Source: Nioella aestuarii
GTDB lineage: Bacteria; Pseudomonadota; Alphaproteobacteria; Rhodobacterales; Rhodobacteraceae
Assembly: GCF_050896395.1 (NCBI RefSeq)
Contig: NZ_JBPBBA010000003.1
Span: 62,001-126,000 of the forward strand
Direction of reading: 5' to 3'
Length of the DNA stretch: 64,000 bases
The notes beneath the pieces were generated by a model. The model saw only the letters and a list, made by a program, of their open reading frames with translations. It did not search any database and had not been told where the DNA came from. This document shows, one piece after another, positions 61,308 through 64,000 of this stretch. The number at the start of each line of letters is the position of its first letter. Position 1 is the stretch's first letter. The translations under genes were made by a program, and so were the position numbers.

Positions 61308-64000
61308 TAGCCAATCCGCAATGCTAAGGCTGAAGCCTGCCGTGCCACCTGTGATCAGGTAACTGCCGTTCTTGGAAAGGCGCACCGGCCGGTTCTTGTC
61401 GCGACGGACTTGGAACTCCTCCTCCTGCAGCGTCACAACAACCTTGCCCACATGCTTGGCCTGGCTCATGTAGCGGATCGCATCCCCGATCTGGCTGATC
61501 GGAAACTCGGTGTACGGAAGGGGTGTTAGCGCCTGGTTGTCCAGCATTCCGATCAACTCTTGGAACATTTCGGCAAGAAGCTCGGGCCTCTCTTCCCCCA
61601 TGGCCGCTAGATCCAGCACCGAAAGTGACACGTTCCGGCGCAGCGCCTTCATCCCGATCGCCGCATCTTCGTAGACATCACGTTTTCCGATCTCAAGAAA
61701 GCGACCATATGGCGCCATGATGTCCAGACCCTTGGCGATATACGCGCCGGGCAGGGAATTGAGCAGGATGTCGACCCCGGCGCCTTTGGTGATCTTCATG
61801 ACGTCATCAGCAAATTTGAGGGACCGTGAGTCCATCACATGAGGCACGCCCAGATCTTTCAGAAGGCGGCGTTTCTCGGGGCTGCCCGCCGTTGCGAATA
61901 TCTCCGCTCCGGCAGCTTGGGCGAGCTGAACCGCAGCGGTGCCGACGCCACCCGTGGCCACATGAATGAATACCTTTTCCCCCGGCCGCATCCGCCCCAC
62001 ATGGTTCAGCGCATAATGGGCCGTGGCGAATGCACTGGGAATGGTGGCTGCCTGCGCAAGCGAGATGTGATCTGGCAGCAGGGTCAGAACGCTTGGGTTC
62101 ACCGTCATGAACCGCTGAAGGCAGCGTTTTCCAAGCCCCATTACCCGGTCGCCAGCTTTGAACGCAGTCACGGCCTCCCCCACGGCCTCGATCACGCCCC
62201 CATATTCCAAGCCCAGGTTTTCCCACGCGGGTTCGGGCTCTGCCTCGGCTGGCAACAATCCTGTCACGGCCATGATGTCCCGGAAATTCAGCCCGACCGC
62301 AGAAATTCGGACCCGAACCTCGTCCGGTCCGATCGGTTGCAACGGGATTTCGACCAAGCCGACATGGTCGATGACACCGGGATTGTTCATCGTTGCATGG
62401 AAATTGATGCTTTTGTCGGCTTTGGGAACGGTCAGCAGCTTCCATTCGAAGTCATCCGGCCCCGCATGGCGTAACCGCGGAACAAGGCACGCCGCGTCGC
62501 GCAGGATCACCTCGGTTTCGGGGCCAGGCCGCAGGATCCGATCTGCCAGTTGTGATAAGTTGGACAATGACCGGGTGTCGGCATCGATCAGACGGATCCG
62601 GTATTCTGGCGTCTCGGTCGCCAAACCACGCGCCACCGCGACCACCGGCATCTGGGTTAAGATCCGGCTGCTATTGGCTCCGCCGCCGGAATCCGGATAG
62701 GCCCCGGATGTCAGGACCACGATTTCAGGCAGTCCATTCTCGCCGCTCCGCGCGAAATCCATGAGGTCGCCAAGCGCGATCAGATCCTTGGTGCATCGGT
62801 CGATGGTCCCGAAAAGCTCATCTGTTGAACTGTCTTCCGATACAGACGGCAGCGCCAGAGGCCACGTGACGGCAATACCGGCCAGGTCACCGGCTTCAAT
62901 CATATCAGCAGCCAGTTCAATCAGCCCGCTGCGGATATCCTCGCCCAGTTCAGAACGCGCGACACCGATGACCTCTGCGCCCGAGGCGGTCAGCGCCTTT
63001 GCAAGGGACGCGTCATCCTCCGCTCCGCCCTCCAGCAACAACCAACGACCGACCACCGGTGCAATCTCGGCATCCTCTTCACGCAGGGGCACGAGGTCTT
63101 GCCGAACAAAGTGGGCAGGAACCTCATCTCCCTCAGTCTCGGTCCGGGAGTTTGGCAAAAGGCTGATCTTTAGCCGCTCAACAGACATCAGGACACGCCC
63201 ATCCCCGTCGCGCACGGTAAAGCCGGCGGTTGGCTGCAGTTTGTTGGTCTGCTTGATCTGATCTGCTTCAACGAAAACTTCGTCGGGGAAATCGCCATAA
63301 ACCCGAATGCGGCCGACGCCGACAGGCAGGCACACTGGATCACCGGGCCGAGGGCCTTTGCGGATGCGCTTCAGTGTCATACGCGGTTCCAAAACCTGAA
63401 GACAGCCATCCAGCATCGTCGGATGCGCGAAGTGCCGGTGCTTGGTAGATTTTCCACCCTCTTGCAAAACAACACGCGCATAGGTCTTGGACGCAGTCAT
63501 CCAGAGCTGATCGATGGTCTGGAAGGCGTCGCCATAGTTAATGAATCCGGTCGAGGTATCGGCAAAGTAGACGTAGTCTGTGTCGATTTCCTTCAAACCC
63601 TTGCGCTCTTGGTTGAATGGGCGGGCGGGCGGTGCCTTGACATCGGTCACCCGAACCCGCGCTTCACTTCGCAATACCCAATCATCATTCGCGTCGCGCA
63701 CCCGTGAATAGAGCTTTACCCTGCCTCTGTCGGGATCGAGGATCGTGCTGAAGAGGATCTCTGCGTCCGGGTCTATGAACAATGCTTCGTGAATGATCGC
63801 ATCTTCGATCTCCAGGGTCTTGTCGGCCCCGAACTCTTCTCGGCACATGGCGATCATGGTGTCGATGTATCCTGCCGCCGGGAAGATCACGTCCGACTGC
63901 AACCGATGATCCTTCAGATACGCATAGGCACGCAGGTTGAGCTCTGAAAGCCAGCTTTTGCTGTTGCCCCGCGCGCGCTGGCCCAGGAACGGATGCTTGA
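61305..64000 (-). CDS. Type I polyketide synthase, central part: DH, structural KR, ER and start of KR (runs off the right edge)
   Basis: 898 codons are visible; the KS and AT parts should lie beyond 64000. DH has the hotdog motif DHRLQSDVIFPAAGYID (catalytic His, HxxxSxxxxP) near visible residues 30-47 and the Asp of LDGCLQ. A pseudo-KR structural region spans about 290-540. ER follows (VRVRISAVGLNFRD, LGLEYGGVIEAVG, HVATGGVGTAAVQLA). The last 35 residues begin the catalytic KR (GSYLITGGTAGFSL) up to the TAA. The full set predicts a fully reduced chain per cycle, like a lipid. GGTAGFSL deviates from the usual GGTGGFGL. Confidence 0.92.
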   Translation of the reverse strand, partial: KHPFLGQRARGNSKSWLSELNLRAYAYLKDHRLQSDVIFPAAGYIDTMIAMCREEFGADKTLEIEDAIIHEALFIDPDAEILFSTILDPDRGRVKLYSRVRDANDDWVLRSEARVRVTDVKAPPARPFNQERKGLKEIDTDYVYFADTSTGFINYGDAFQTIDQLWMTASKTYARVVLQEGGKSTKHRHFAHPTMLDGCLQVLEPRMTLKRIRKGPRPGDPVCLPVGVGRIRVYGDFPDEVFVEADQIKQTNKLQPTAGFTVRDGDGRVLMSVERLKISLLPNSRTETEGDEVPAHFVRQDLVPLREEDAEIAPVVGRWLLLEGGAEDDASLAKALTASGAEVIGVARSELGEDIRSGLIELAADMIEAGDLAGIAVTWPLALPSVSEDSSTDELFGTIDRCTKDLIALGDLMDFARSGENGLPEIVVLTSGAYPDSGGGANSSRILTQMPVVAVARGLATETPEYRIRLIDADTRSLSNLSQLADRILRPGPETEVILRDAACLVPRLRHAGPDDFEWKLLTVPKADKSINFHATMNNPGVIDHVGLVEIPLQPIGPDEVRVRISAVGLNFRDIMAVTGLLPAEAEPEPAWENLGLEYGGVIEAVGEAVTAFKAGDRVMGLGKRCLQRFMTVNPSVLTLLPDHISLAQAATIPSAFATAHYALNHVGRMRPGEKVFIHVATGGVGTAAVQLAQAAGAEIFATAGSPEKRRLLKDLGVPHVMDSRSLKFADDVMKITKGAGVDILLNSLPGAYIAKGLDIMAPYGRFLEIGKRDVYEDAAIGMKALRRNVSLSVLDLAAMGEERPELLAEMFQELIGMLDNQALTPLPYTEFPISQIGDAIRYMSQAKHVGKVVVTLQEEEFQVRRDKNRPVRLSKNGSYLITGGTAGFSLSIADWL

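Noticed and set aside
61286..61310. Programmed frameshift as the reason for the PKS interruption
   Set aside because: Both sides are in the same frame, so no shift is needed; only the TAA codon separates them.

Overview
The window looks like chromosomal DNA of a marine-type Rhodobacteraceae (Rhodobacterales, Alphaproteobacteria; Roseobacter-group style). Grounds: high GC, an L21 protein with a C-terminal helix-hairpin-helix extension, a Mg-type HemB without the zinc cysteines, the neighbourhood rplU-rpmA-GNAT-obgE-proB-proA, a 'SufBCD component' membrane protein beside hemB and mfd, and a urtABCDE urea transporter. I do not assign a genus. I see no prophage, insertion sequence, CRISPR array or rRNA.

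Layout. 1-5.2 kb: the 5' part of a penicillin-acylase-family gene, a SYLF lipoprotein, an LpxL-family acyltransferase with an altered HX4E motif, a CX4R phosphatase-like protein, a small DksA-type regulator, a 51-codon small gene and hemB. 5.3-8.7 kb: mfd. 8.7-12.6 kb: a leftward operon coupled by three ATGA overlaps (acyl-CoA ligase, FrnE/DsbA-like protein, ICMT-like methyltransferase, Bcr/CflA efflux pump), divergent from an XRE-cupin regulator. 13.3-15.4 kb: patatin-like lipase, 3-hydroxybutyrate dehydrogenase, and a candidate small RNA or attenuated leader. 15.5-22.1 kb: an orphan peptide-type binding protein, psuK-psuG, a DUF502 protein, then rpsB-tsf with a structured leader and a strong terminator. 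22.4-32.2 kb: a LuxR solo, then the phosphate regulon pstSCAB-phoU-phoB behind a three-repeat PhoB box. An ACR3 arsenite exporter sits between that operon and a phoR that lacks membrane segments. 32.2-39.9 kb: a trans-sulfuration PLP enzyme and the proA-proB-obgE-GNAT-rpmA-rplU block. 40.1 kb: tRNA-Ser(CGA). 40.5-47.4 kb: urtABCDE with a divergent LysR gene. 47.5-51.4 kb: a squalene/phytoene-synthase-family protein, cimA and cysS, with three tandem palindromes between cysS and cimA.

The most interesting part is 51.9-64.0 kb, which continues past the right edge. A leftward, translationally coupled operon encodes a reducing type I polyketide synthase (DH-ER-KR-ACP, ending in a degenerate condensation-like domain), a free-standing condensation/PapA-type acyltransferase, a PAPS-type sulfotransferase, an RND/MMPL transporter and a LolA-like periplasmic protein. 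An outer-membrane beta-barrel follows. The ensemble parallels the mycobacterial sulfolipid logic (Pks2, PapA1/2, Stf0, MmpL8), with periplasmic and outer-membrane parts suited to a Gram-negative envelope. I infer that it makes and exports a sulfated polyketide or lipid. The PKS reading frame carries one in-frame TAA in the KR domain.

Other signals worth attention: a small secreted-protein gene split at a G8 homopolymer, a TGCA-rich LysR operator, hairpins after pstS and urtA, and two copies of a short intergenic hairpin repeat.
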